Positions 1 through 5,358 of a stretch of 5,358 bases of DNA are shown here, one piece after another. The position numbers and the translations under genes are program-made. Source of the DNA: Synergistes sp. (GTDB taxonomy: Bacteria; Synergistota; Synergistia; Synergistales; Synergistaceae); contig JAEEYY010000082.1 in assembly GCA_016288355.1 (NCBI GenBank), positions 1 through 5,358 of the forward strand, given 5' to 3'. Position 1 is the first letter of the stretch. Each line of letters starts with the position of its first letter. Below the pieces are notes generated by a model. It saw only the letters and a list, made by a program, of their open reading frames with translations. It searched no databases and was not told the DNA's origin.

Positions 1-1
1 G

Positions 2-1024
2 GAACTGGGAAGAAAATTCAACGCAGAGATACTATGTCTGACCGAACCTGACAGCAGAAGCTGGAAGGCAGACGGTTTTAAATGCCTGACAGGTACGGCG
101 GCGCTTACCGAAATAGTATCGTACGAGAGTATCGATCACGCTGTTTTTGCATCTTCGGGCGTGGCTGCAATACCCGCTCTTCAAAGAGCCCTTTCACGCG
201 GCATAGATGTTTCGCTTGCGAATAAAGAAAGTATAGTTGTGGCGGGCCCCTGGGTCATGCCTCTTGTCTGCAGGAAAGACCAGCTGCGCCCGGTCGACAG
301 CGAGCACAGCGCGGTGTGGCAGTGCCTGCGCGACGCGCCTGAAGAAGAGATCGCGCGCATATGGCTGACCGCGTCTGGAGGCCCTTTCAGAGACTTCACT
401 GCCGAACAGATGGAAAATATCGCCCCGGAAGATGCGCTGAAACACCCGGTTTGGAAGATGGGCGCAAAAATAACGACAGACAGCGCGACTCTTATGAACA
501 AGGGCATTGAATGCATTGAGGCGATGCAGCTCTTCGGCCTGCCGGACGAAAAGGTCGGAGCCCTCATCCATCCGAGTTCGCATGTTCACGGAATGGCTGA
601 ATTTATTGACGGCACGGTAAAGCTGCTGCTCTCTCGGGCAGATATGCGTCTGCCTGCAGCAGCCGCGCTTGCATGGCCCAGGCGGCTTCCCGCGGCGGAA
701 AAGGTGCTTCCTCCTCTTGAGCCGGGGCAGTGGAAGCTGGATTTCCGCGAGATAGACGAAAAGCGCTTTCCATGCTATTCGGCGGCACGGAAAGCCGGAA
801 AGGCCGGCGGCGCAATGCCGGCTCTGCTTGTGGGCGCCGATGAGAGCGCGGTCAGGCATTTTCTGCGCCATGAGATAAAGTTTACCGACATTGCGGCCGT
901 GATAACGGATGTTCTGGAGAAATATTCCGGCCCGGCGCCTAAAACGCTCGAAGACGCCGTAGCGCTCACTTGCGAGGGAGAAAGAGCCGCGGACGAGCTT
1001 TGTGCTAAACGGAGGAAAATATAA
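2..1024 (+). CDS. dxr: 1-deoxy-D-xylulose 5-phosphate reductoisomerase (5'-truncated by window edge)
   Basis: Cytosolic enzyme that isomerises and reduces DXP to 2-C-methyl-D-erythritol 4-phosphate with NADPH and a divalent metal; this is the committed step of the MEP isoprenoid pathway. The frame is open from base 2, giving 340 visible codons and TAA at 1022-1024. Family members have about 380-400 residues, so about 50-65 N-terminal residues, including the GSTGSIG nucleotide-binding motif, lie to the left. The GTG at 161 is internal and not a start, because homologous sequence continues upstream of it. Visible landmarks are LANKES (215-232), PVDSEH with the metal ligands Asp (296-298) and Glu (302-304), ASGGPFR (371-391), HPVWKMG in the substrate-closing loop, and DSATLMNKGIE with the third metal ligand Glu (509-511), then DMR.P and AWP. 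The C-terminal NAANE motif of the family reads VGADE (830-844), and HPQS..HS reads HPSSHVHG. The identification is secure despite these changes. It heads directly into rseP with no spacer. Confidence 0.96.
   Translation, partial: ELGRKFNAEILCLTEPDSRSWKADGFKCLTGTAALTEIVSYESIDHAVFASSGVAAIPALQRALSRGIDVSLANKESIVVAGPWVMPLVCRKDQLRPVDSEHSAVWQCLRDAPEEEIARIWLTASGGPFRDFTAEQMENIAPEDALKHPVWKMGAKITTDSATLMNKGIECIEAMQLFGLPDEKVGALIHPSSHVHGMAEFIDGTVKLLLSRADMRLPAAAALAWPRRLPAAEKVLPPLEPGQWKLDFREIDEKRFPCYSAARKAGKAGGAMPALLVGADESAVRHFLRHEIKFTDIAAVITDVLEKYSGPAPKTLEDAVALTCEGERAADELCAKRRKI
1011..1015 (+). promoter_or_regulatory. Shine-Dalgarno sequence deciding the TTG start of rseP
   Basis: GGAGG lies inside the last codons of dxr, nine bases before the TTG at 1025. 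No ATG exists in frame before the HEGGH active site; the first in-frame ATG is codon 32. The ribosome site therefore supports TTG1025 over the weaker in-frame TTG or GTG at codons 8 and 10, which would cut into the first membrane helix. Confidence 0.8.
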
Positions 1025-2065
1025 TTGCTCAGTATCGTTTCGTTTTTGATAGTGATAGCCATATGTGTTATCTCGCATGAAGGCGGGCATTTTATTGCCG
1101 CAAAGCTCAGAAATGTCATGGTGCATGAATTCTCTTTCGGCATGGGGCCTGAGATCGTAAGCACGAAAAAGGGAGAGACTCAGTATTCGCTGCGGGCCTT
1201 TCCGATCGGCGGTTTTGTCAAACTCGAAGGCGAAGATGTAAAAGACAGCGGGGAGGAGACACACTGTGCCCCCGGCCGCTCGCTGCTCAACAAGAAACCG
1301 TGGGAAAGGGCTTTTATAATAGCTGCCGGAGCATCGGTAAATATCTTACTTGCCTGGCTTATCACGGCTTTTTACCTTGCCGGATGCGGCGTCTATAATA
1401 TGGACACCCCGACGATAGGGAAAATAATGGACAACACTCCGGCGTTTGCCGCGGGACTGAAGAGCGGAGACATAATTAAAAGCATTGACGGAAACGAGCT
1501 TAAAAGCTGGTCTGATATAAGAAAAAACATCCTGAATGAGAAAAAGAAAAGCGATCTGTACGAGATAGTGATCGAACGCGGCGGCAGTCTTGAAAAATAT
1601 TCCTTAAACATTCCCGTAAATACCGAAACAGGCTCACGGCTCTTAGGCGTGCAGCCGCAGCTTGTGAAGTTCCCTCCGCTGAAAGCCCTGTCAAGATCTT
1701 TCCGTTATTCGTGGGATATGAGCGTGCAGATACTGAAGGGACTTTATATGACCATTACCGGCCGGATCAAAGCAGACGTTACAGGCCCTGTGGGAATAGC
1801 GTCTATGGCGGGAAGCGCTTTCCGCGAAGGATTTTGGTCATTTATAGCCTTCCTCGGCATAGTTAACCTCAACCTGGGGCTCTTAAATCTTTTTCCTTTC
1901 CCTGCTCTTGACGGCGGCCGTCTGATATTTATCCTCATCGAAGTGATCACGCGCCGCAAAGTACCGGAAAGAGTCGAGACCATGATACATTATGCCGGCT
2001 ATATCGTCCTTCTTGCACTTATAGCAATAGTAACCGGTAAAGATATATACCGGCTGATGCATTAG
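1025..2065 (+). CDS. rseP: RseP/RasP-type site-2 intramembrane zinc metalloprotease, single PDZ domain
   Basis: Inner-membrane protease of the S2P family (peptidase M50B). Known members cut anti-sigma factors and leftover signal peptides within the membrane; the substrate here is unknown. The 346 residues show a first hydrophobic helix (about 1-25) carrying the zinc motif HEGGH at 18-22, and a conserved FPIGGFVKLEGE segment (59-70). A second helix (about 95-120) is followed by one PDZ domain (about 128-200) with the GLKSGDIIKSIDG core. Next come the GPVGI segment (254-258), a third helix (about 266-293) that leads into the LDGG motif with the third zinc ligand Asp296, and a last helix (about 324-340). 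E. coli RseP has 450 residues and two PDZ domains, so this is the compact single-PDZ form. The family's AGP..N segment at the second helix reads AGASVN (101-106), with Pro replaced by Ala. The start is TTG, directly after the dxr stop and in the same frame. The gene is presumably co-transcribed with dxr and ispG. Confidence 0.95.
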   Translation: MLSIVSFLIVIAICVISHEGGHFIAAKLRNVMVHEFSFGMGPEIVSTKKGETQYSLRAFPIGGFVKLEGEDVKDSGEETHCAPGRSLLNKKPWERAFIIAAGASVNILLAWLITAFYLAGCGVYNMDTPTIGKIMDNTPAFAAGLKSGDIIKSIDGNELKSWSDIRKNILNEKKKSDLYEIVIERGGSLEKYSLNIPVNTETGSRLLGVQPQLVKFPPLKALSRSFRYSWDMSVQILKGLYMTITGRIKADVTGPVGIASMAGSAFREGFWSFIAFLGIVNLNLGLLNLFPFPALDGGRLIFILIEVITRRKVPERVETMIHYAGYIVLLALIAIVTGKDIYRLMH

Positions 2066-2070
2066 GAAGG
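2064..2070 (+). promoter_or_regulatory. Shine-Dalgarno sequence of ispG overlapping the rseP stop codon
   Basis: AGGAAGG begins inside the TAG stop of rseP (2063-2065) and sits four bases before ATG 2075. The overlap implies that ispG translation starts where rseP translation ends, consistent with a single operon and possible translational coupling. Confidence 0.65.
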
Positions 2071-2074
2071 CGCC

Positions 2075-3136
2075 ATGGCAAGCATCAAAAGCGTCTGCAT
2101 AAAAGGGCTTAAGATAGGGGGAGGCGCTCCGGTACGTGTTGAAAGCATGCTGAAGACACGTCTTGAGGATACCAGCGGATGTATCTGTGAATGCGAGAGC
2201 CTTTTAAAAGCGGGCTGCGAACTTGCAAGAGTTGCGCTCCCTGATGAATCGCTTGCTTCCGCTCTTGCCGAACTCGTAAAAAATACAGCTCTCCCGCTGA
2301 TGGCCGATATCCATTTCAATCATAAGACGGCGCTTGCCGCACTTTCTGCAGGTGTCCCGGCTATAAGGATTAATCCCGGCAACATGAGCGGTTCCGCTGC
2401 GCTTGCCGAGGTCATTGCCGCCGCAAAGGATAAAGGCGCCGTTATCCGCATAGGCGCAAACGGCGGTTCGCTGAACAATGCTCAGTTTGCCGCGGCTAAA
2501 GGGGACCGCGGCGCGGCTCTTGCGGCGGCGGTCGAAGAGCAGCTTTGCGTGCTTCTGGAGAACGGTTTTGAGGATATGATCATATCGGCAAAATCTTCAT
2601 CGATAGCCGAGACGCTTCGTGCGGACGCTCTGCTTTCAGAGAAATACCCGTTCCCTCTGCATATCGGCATAACGGAAGCGGGATGCGGGAACCCCGGCAT
2701 AGTCAAGAGCGCAGCGGGAATAGCTCTTATGCTTTCACAGGGCATAGGCGATACACTGAGGGTCAGTCTTACAGGCAGCGCGGTTGAAGAAGTAGAGACC
2801 GGATACAATATACTTTCCGCACTTATGCTGCGTCATCGCGGCTGGCAGCTTATCAGCTGTCCGGGATGCGGCAGAAGGAGGATAGAAGTAGCCGAGCTTG
2901 TCGGCAAACTTCGCAGCATAGTACCGGCCGACGCCTGCGCCGGCATGACGATAGCCGTTATGGGCTGCGAAGTAAACGGTCCCAAAGAAGCGTCGCATGC
3001 TGACCTTGGCTTTGCCGGAAGTCCAGGAGGATTTATCTTCTTCAGAAAAGGTTCCTTCGTATGCCGCGGAACGATGGAGACATTTGAAGAAACTGTCCGC
3101 CGCGAGATTCTAAATGCTGAACTTCAGCAACTGTAA
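2075..3136 (+). CDS. ispG: 4-hydroxy-3-methylbut-2-enyl diphosphate synthase (GcpE/IspG), short bacterial form
   Basis: Cytosolic [4Fe-4S] enzyme that reductively opens 2-C-methyl-D-erythritol 2,4-cyclodiphosphate to HMBPP, the penultimate MEP-pathway step; electrons come from ferredoxin or flavodoxin. The 353 residues are close to the usual bacterial length (E. coli 372). The N-terminal TIM-barrel shows LMADIHFNHKTAL (75-87), AIRINPGN (96-103), RIGANGGSL (125-133), HIGITEAG (196-203) and GIGDTLRVSL (223-232). The C-terminal cluster domain has CPGC (Cys262, Cys265), Cys298 and the fourth ligand Glu305, with spacing matching E. coli Cys270/Cys273/Cys305/Glu312 to within one residue. Three normally near-invariant stretches differ: QSMTNT reads ESMLKT (23-28), RIGVNAGSL reads RIGANGGSL, and NGPGEA reads NGPKEA (301-306). 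The ligands are intact, so an active enzyme is likely. It is the third gene of the dxr-rseP-ispG unit, nine bases after rseP. Confidence 0.95.
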   Translation: MASIKSVCIKGLKIGGGAPVRVESMLKTRLEDTSGCICECESLLKAGCELARVALPDESLASALAELVKNTALPLMADIHFNHKTALAALSAGVPAIRINPGNMSGSAALAEVIAAAKDKGAVIRIGANGGSLNNAQFAAAKGDRGAALAAAVEEQLCVLLENGFEDMIISAKSSSIAETLRADALLSEKYPFPLHIGITEAGCGNPGIVKSAAGIALMLSQGIGDTLRVSLTGSAVEEVETGYNILSALMLRHRGWQLISCPGCGRRRIEVAELVGKLRSIVPADACAGMTIAVMGCEVNGPKEASHADLGFAGSPGGFIFFRKGSFVCRGTMETFEETVRREILNAELQQL

Positions 3137-3151
3137 AGTTTAGATAAGCAA

Positions 3152-3168
3152 TTAATCATATTGACTAA
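3152..3168 (+). promoter_or_regulatory. Imperfect 17-bp palindrome over the arcA -35 element, possible operator
   Basis: TTAATCA-TAT-TGACTAA has 7-base arms that match at six of seven positions (TTAnTCA/TGAnTAA), centred at 3160. The right arm contains most of the TTGACT -35 hexamer, so a bound protein would be placed to control promoter access. It does not match the FNR box (TTGAT-N4-ATCAA) or the ArgR box well. Imperfect repeats of this size also occur by chance in AT-rich DNA, so this rests mainly on its location. Confidence 0.3.
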
Positions 3169-3187
3169 GACCACAATAAAATATAAT
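3161..3187 (+). promoter_or_regulatory. Candidate sigma-70-type promoter of arcA
   Basis: TTGACT (3161-3166, five of six bases of the -35 consensus) is followed by a perfect TATAAT (3182-3187) after 15 bases, which is shorter than the optimal 17. A shifted -10 (TAATAT, 3184-3189) would give 17 bases but matches less well. The spacer is strongly AT-rich compared with the flanking genes. Transcription from here would give a leader of about 95 bases before arcA. No mapped start supports this; it is a match by eye. Confidence 0.5.
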
Positions 3188-3208
3188 ATATAACATAGTT
3201 ATTAATGC

Positions 3209-3233
3209 TTAACATTGCTGTTTAATCTTTTTT
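3209..3233 (+). other. Weak inverted repeat followed by a T-tract in the arcA leader
   Basis: TTAACA (3209-3214) and TGTTTAA (3219-3225) can pair around a TTGC loop with one bulge, and six T residues follow at 3228-3233. It could be a weak terminator for ispG or a leader hairpin of the arcA transcript. The stem is short and almost all A-T, so I do not call it a terminator. A second weak pairing, AAACC (3241-3245) with GGTTT (3263-3267), also precedes a T-run. Confidence 0.2.
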
Positions 3234-3275
3234 ATCCTCTAAACCGGCTGTATTTTTAATATGGTTTTTTCTTTC

Positions 3276-3283
3276 AGGAGGTG
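3276..3283 (+). promoter_or_regulatory. Strong Shine-Dalgarno sequence of arcA
   Basis: AGGAGGTG is a full-length complement to the 3' end of 16S rRNA, and its AGGAGG core sits seven bases before ATG 3289. It fixes the start of arcA and suggests high translation, fitting an energy-yielding catabolic enzyme. Confidence 0.85.
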
Positions 3284-3288
3284 TAAAA

Positions 3289-4527
3289 ATGAACCAGGCG
3301 GACAGTTTCAGTGTATTATCAGAGACCGGTAAACTCAAGCAGGTAATGCTTCATAAACCCGGCAGGGAAATCGACAGGCTGACTATAGACAACATGGATG
3401 AACTTCTTTTCGACGACCTTCTTTGGCTTGAACGCGCAAGAGAAGAGCATGACAATTTTGCCGATATCCTCAGAAAAGAAGGAACAGAGGTGCTTTATTT
3501 CAACGAGTGCCTGGCCGATATTCTGGGTATGCTTCCTGTTCGTGAAAAGCTTATAAGAGCCATCTTCAGGTTCGAATGCCTCGACCGCAGGCTCAGCGAA
3601 GCTTTTATAACCGAACTTATGAACATACCTTCACTTGAGCTCGCGGATCACCTGATAATGGGCTACACACGCAGTGAAGTCAGGGATATATGCAATTGCG
3701 GCCGGATCAGCCTTGTATCCTGCGTTGAGAACGGAAGCGATTTTATCATCCACCCGATCCCGAATCTCTATTTCCAGAGAGACCCTGCAATAACAGTAGC
3801 CAACGGCATTATCATTGGCCAGATGACATTCGAGGCGCGCCGCATAGAGCCGCTCTACTGGAAGTTTATTACTAACTACCACCCGAGATTCAAAGGCATG
3901 CAGATACTCTTCGGGGATGCCCCGGACGAAATATGGCCGCAGAAGGTCGAGGGCGGCGATCTTTTGGTGCTGTCTGAAAAAGCAATTGCGATAGGCGTCT
4001 CTCAGAGAACAGCCCCCACTACCGTTCAGCGCATTGGCAGGAACCTGTCGGCACGCACCTCCATAAAACGCATATATGCATTTGAGATTCCAAAGAAGCG
4101 CTACTGCATGCATCTTGACACGGTATTCACCATGGTGGACAAAGACGCTTTCTGCATATACCCGCCGCTCCTCGATCATTTAAGGGTATGGCGCATGGAT
4201 TACGATGACGGCGGAACTTTGATGTCTATCGAGCAGTCTGAGGACTGGACGCACGATATAGCGGCGTGCCTGGGCTTTGACGATATGCGCCTGATAAAAA
4301 TGAATTGCAGAGACAAAGAAGAAATGGCCCGGGAACAGTGGCACGACGGCTGCAATACGCTGGCGGTCGCCCCCGGAAGGGTAGTGACCTACAACCGCAA
4401 CGTCAACGCTTCAAAGCTGTTAAGGGACAACGGGATAGAGGTCATCGAACTGGAGGCGCCTGAACTGGGAAGAGGCCGCGGCGGTCCCAGATGTATGTCT
4501 ATGCCGCTCAACAGACTCCCTGTGTAG
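3289..4527 (+). CDS. arcA: Arginine deiminase
   Basis: Cytosolic hydrolase of the guanidino-group modifying superfamily; it converts L-arginine to citrulline and ammonia, the first step of the arginine deiminase (ADI) pathway. The 412 residues are of typical length (P. aeruginosa 418). Active-site residues appear in order and in register with the P. aeruginosa enzyme (Asp166, Glu224, His278, Asp280, Cys406): Asp165 in FQRDPA, Glu221 in VEGGD, His275 and Asp277 in MHLDTVFTMVD, and the nucleophile Cys402 in GRGRGGPRCMSMPL. The N-terminal LLFDDLLWLERAREEHD segment (39-55) is also typical of the family. The FTRDP motif reads FQRDP, a small change beside an intact aspartate. The start is fixed by a strong ribosome site. 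It is followed 93 bases later by arcB, so the two form the core of an ADI operon. A role in ATP generation, acid resistance or nitrogen supply is inferred from the pathway. Confidence 0.97.
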   Translation: MNQADSFSVLSETGKLKQVMLHKPGREIDRLTIDNMDELLFDDLLWLERAREEHDNFADILRKEGTEVLYFNECLADILGMLPVREKLIRAIFRFECLDRRLSEAFITELMNIPSLELADHLIMGYTRSEVRDICNCGRISLVSCVENGSDFIIHPIPNLYFQRDPAITVANGIIIGQMTFEARRIEPLYWKFITNYHPRFKGMQILFGDAPDEIWPQKVEGGDLLVLSEKAIAIGVSQRTAPTTVQRIGRNLSARTSIKRIYAFEIPKKRYCMHLDTVFTMVDKDAFCIYPPLLDHLRVWRMDYDDGGTLMSIEQSEDWTHDIAACLGFDDMRLIKMNCRDKEEMAREQWHDGCNTLAVAPGRVVTYNRNVNASKLLRDNGIEVIELEAPELGRGRGGPRCMSMPLNRLPV

Positions 4528-4537
4528 CTCTCCGGCG

Positions 4538-4553
4538 CTGTTTTGCAAAAGAG
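4538..4553 (+). repeat. Palindrome in the arcA-arcB gap
   Basis: TTTTGCAAAA (4541-4550) is a perfect 10-base palindrome. It extends to 16 bases with one mismatched pair (CTgTTTTGCAAAAgAG), starting 10 bases after the arcA stop. As RNA it would form only a weak A-U stem, so it looks more like a DNA-binding site than a terminator. No known regulator motif was recognised. Confidence 0.3.
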
Positions 4554-4582
4554 TCAACAACAATAAGTACTTCGCATATACA
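4554..4582 (+). promoter_or_regulatory. Possible weak secondary promoter for arcB
   Basis: TCAACA (4554-4559) and TATACA (4577-4582) are separated by 17 bases. They match the -35 and -10 consensus at four and five of six positions. The 93-base gap is long for an operon interior, which leaves room for an internal promoter. Co-transcription from the arcA promoter remains the simpler reading. Confidence 0.2.
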
Positions 4583-4602
4583 TATAAATCTCAATAAACT
4601 GA

Positions 4603-4608
4603 AAGGGG
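4603..4608 (+). promoter_or_regulatory. Shine-Dalgarno sequence of arcB
   Basis: AAGGGG stands 12 bases before ATG 4621. The spacing is somewhat long. No other in-frame start lies nearer, and MAVNLRNRN matches the usual beginning of catabolic ornithine carbamoyltransferases, so the ATG is accepted. Confidence 0.55.
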
Positions 4609-4620
4609 ACATTCTCAACA

Positions 4621-5358
4621 ATGGCAGTAAATCTTCGCAACCGCAACCTGATATCTCTTAAGCACCATACCCCGGAAGAGATCAAGTATTTGCTCGATCT
4701 CGCGGCCGACCTCAAGAACAAAAAACGCGCTGGAATAAAAGGAAACCTTCTTGACCGCAAAAACGTAGCCCTTATATTTGAGAAACCCTCTACGCGCACC
4801 CGCTGTGCATTTACCGTGGCAGCGATCGACGAGGGCGGGCATCCCGAATACCTCGGCAAAAACGACATCCAGCTCGGACACAAGGAAGATGTCGCTGACA
4901 CGGCCCGCGTTCTTGGCCGCATGTTCGACGGCATAGAATTCCGCGGCTTCAGCCAGAAGGTCGTCGAAGATCTTGCAAAGTACGCCGGAGTCCCGGTATG
5001 GAACGGCCTTACCGACGACTATCACCCGACACAGGTGCTCGCCGACTTCCTCACGATCCGCGAGAACTTCGGCCGTCTCAAGGGCATAAAGCTCGTCTAT
5101 GTCGGCGACGGCCGCAATAACGTGGCCAACTCTCTGATGATCGGTGCTGCCAAGATGGGCATGCACTTTGTTATTGGCTCGCCAAAAGAGCTCTTCCCCG
5201 ACCCTGCGCTTGTGGAAGAGTGCGAAAAGATCGCGAAAGAATGCGAATCAGGCGCAACGATCGAAGTAACGGATGACCCGAAAGCCGCTGTCAAGGGAGC
5301 AGACGCCATCTACACTGACGTTTGGGCGTCCATGGGCGAAGAGGCAAAGGCAGAGGAA
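4621..5358 (+). CDS. arcB: Ornithine carbamoyltransferase, catabolic type (3'-truncated by window edge)
   Basis: Cytosolic transferase. In the ADI pathway it runs from citrulline plus phosphate to ornithine plus carbamoyl phosphate; the anabolic form (ArgF) runs the other way. There are 246 codons in view with no stop, and family members have about 330-340 residues, so about a quarter is missing on the right, including the HCLP motif. Visible landmarks are the carbamoyl-phosphate site FEKPSTRTR (53-61), GKNDIQLGHKE (79-89), DTARVLGRMFDGIEFRGF (93-110), NGLTDDYHPTQ with HPTQ at 135-138, GDGRNNVANSL (162-172) and YTDVWASMGE (231-240). The GKNDIQLG, DGIEFRGF and GDGRNNVANSL stretches resemble streptococcal/lactobacillal ArcB, and the gene lies next to arcA, so I call it arcB rather than argF. 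Codon choice looks richer in C-ending codons than the upstream genes, which suggests high expression. Confidence 0.93.
   Translation, partial: MAVNLRNRNLISLKHHTPEEIKYLLDLAADLKNKKRAGIKGNLLDRKNVALIFEKPSTRTRCAFTVAAIDEGGHPEYLGKNDIQLGHKEDVADTARVLGRMFDGIEFRGFSQKVVEDLAKYAGVPVWNGLTDDYHPTQVLADFLTIRENFGRLKGIKLVYVGDGRNNVANSLMIGAAKMGMHFVIGSPKELFPDPALVEECEKIAKECESGATIEVTDDPKAAVKGADAIYTDVWASMGEEAKAEE

Noticed and set aside
161..163. GTG as a possible start of dxr
   Set aside because: The same frame is open to the left edge and encodes Dxr-like sequence upstream, so this is an internal valine codon.
194..1264. A 356-codon open frame on the minus strand across dxr and the start of rseP
   Set aside because: It lies fully opposite two genes with secure homology, crosses their junction, has an Arg/Cys/His-rich composition without recognisable motifs, and is explained by the codon bias of the sense genes.
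3160..3178. FNR/ArcR-type site in the arcA promoter
   Set aside because: The bases TTGAC...CACAA do not form the TTGAT-N4-ATCAA inverted repeat; the half-sites and spacing do not fit.
3631..4179. A 182-codon minus-strand open frame inside arcA
   Set aside because: It is antisense to a conserved catalytic region with intact active-site residues, has no family resemblance, and looks like a shadow of arcA codon use.
4615..5166. A 183-codon minus-strand open frame opposite arcB
   Set aside because: The sense strand encodes clear ornithine carbamoyltransferase motifs throughout, and the antisense product shows no motif I recognise.
1..5358. Mobile element, CRISPR array, tRNA/rRNA or riboswitch
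   Set aside because: No spaced direct repeats, transposase-like reading frames, tRNA cloverleaf signatures or recognisable aptamer cores were found; nearly all the sequence is occupied by the five genes.

Overview
The window holds five genes, all on the + strand, in two groups. It is bacterial chromosome of roughly even base composition, with close packing and no mobile elements, CRISPR arrays or RNA genes that I can see. The gene set is dxr-rseP-ispG followed by an arginine deiminase pathway that looks catabolic. Together with the divergent isoprenoid enzymes, this suggests an anaerobic amino-acid fermenter, possibly of the Synergistota (Synergistes/Cloacibacillus type). That assignment is inference from gene content and protein flavour, not from a marker gene; a Firmicute or other anaerobe cannot be excluded.

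Region 1 (positions 2-3136) is a tight operon. It contains the 3'-terminal part of dxr (1-deoxy-D-xylulose 5-phosphate reductoisomerase), rseP (site-2 intramembrane metalloprotease, TTG start) and ispG (4-hydroxy-3-methylbut-2-enyl diphosphate synthase). Dxr and IspG catalyse the first committed and the penultimate steps of the MEP isoprenoid pathway. RseP is the membrane protease commonly encoded next to dxr in bacteria. The intergenic gaps are 0 and 9 bases, and all three genes lie in the same reading frame, separated only by single stop codons. Both MEP enzymes keep their catalytic or cluster-binding residues but depart from otherwise very conserved family motifs.

Region 2 (3137-3288) is an AT-rich spacer. 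It has a plausible sigma-70-type promoter, an imperfect palindrome over its -35 element, and a very strong Shine-Dalgarno sequence. No convincing terminator for the upstream operon was found.

Region 3 (3289-5358) holds arcA (arginine deiminase, complete, all catalytic residues present) and the first 246 codons of arcB (ornithine carbamoyltransferase, catabolic type), which runs off the right edge. Together they convert arginine to citrulline plus ammonia, and citrulline to ornithine plus carbamoyl phosphate. A carbamate kinase that would make ATP from the carbamoyl phosphate is expected downstream but is not in view. The 93-base gap between the two genes carries a palindrome and a possible weak secondary promoter.

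Overall this is an ordinary housekeeping and catabolic region. I do not see a new biological system. The points worth a second look are the motif departures in Dxr and IspG, and the control region upstream of arcA.
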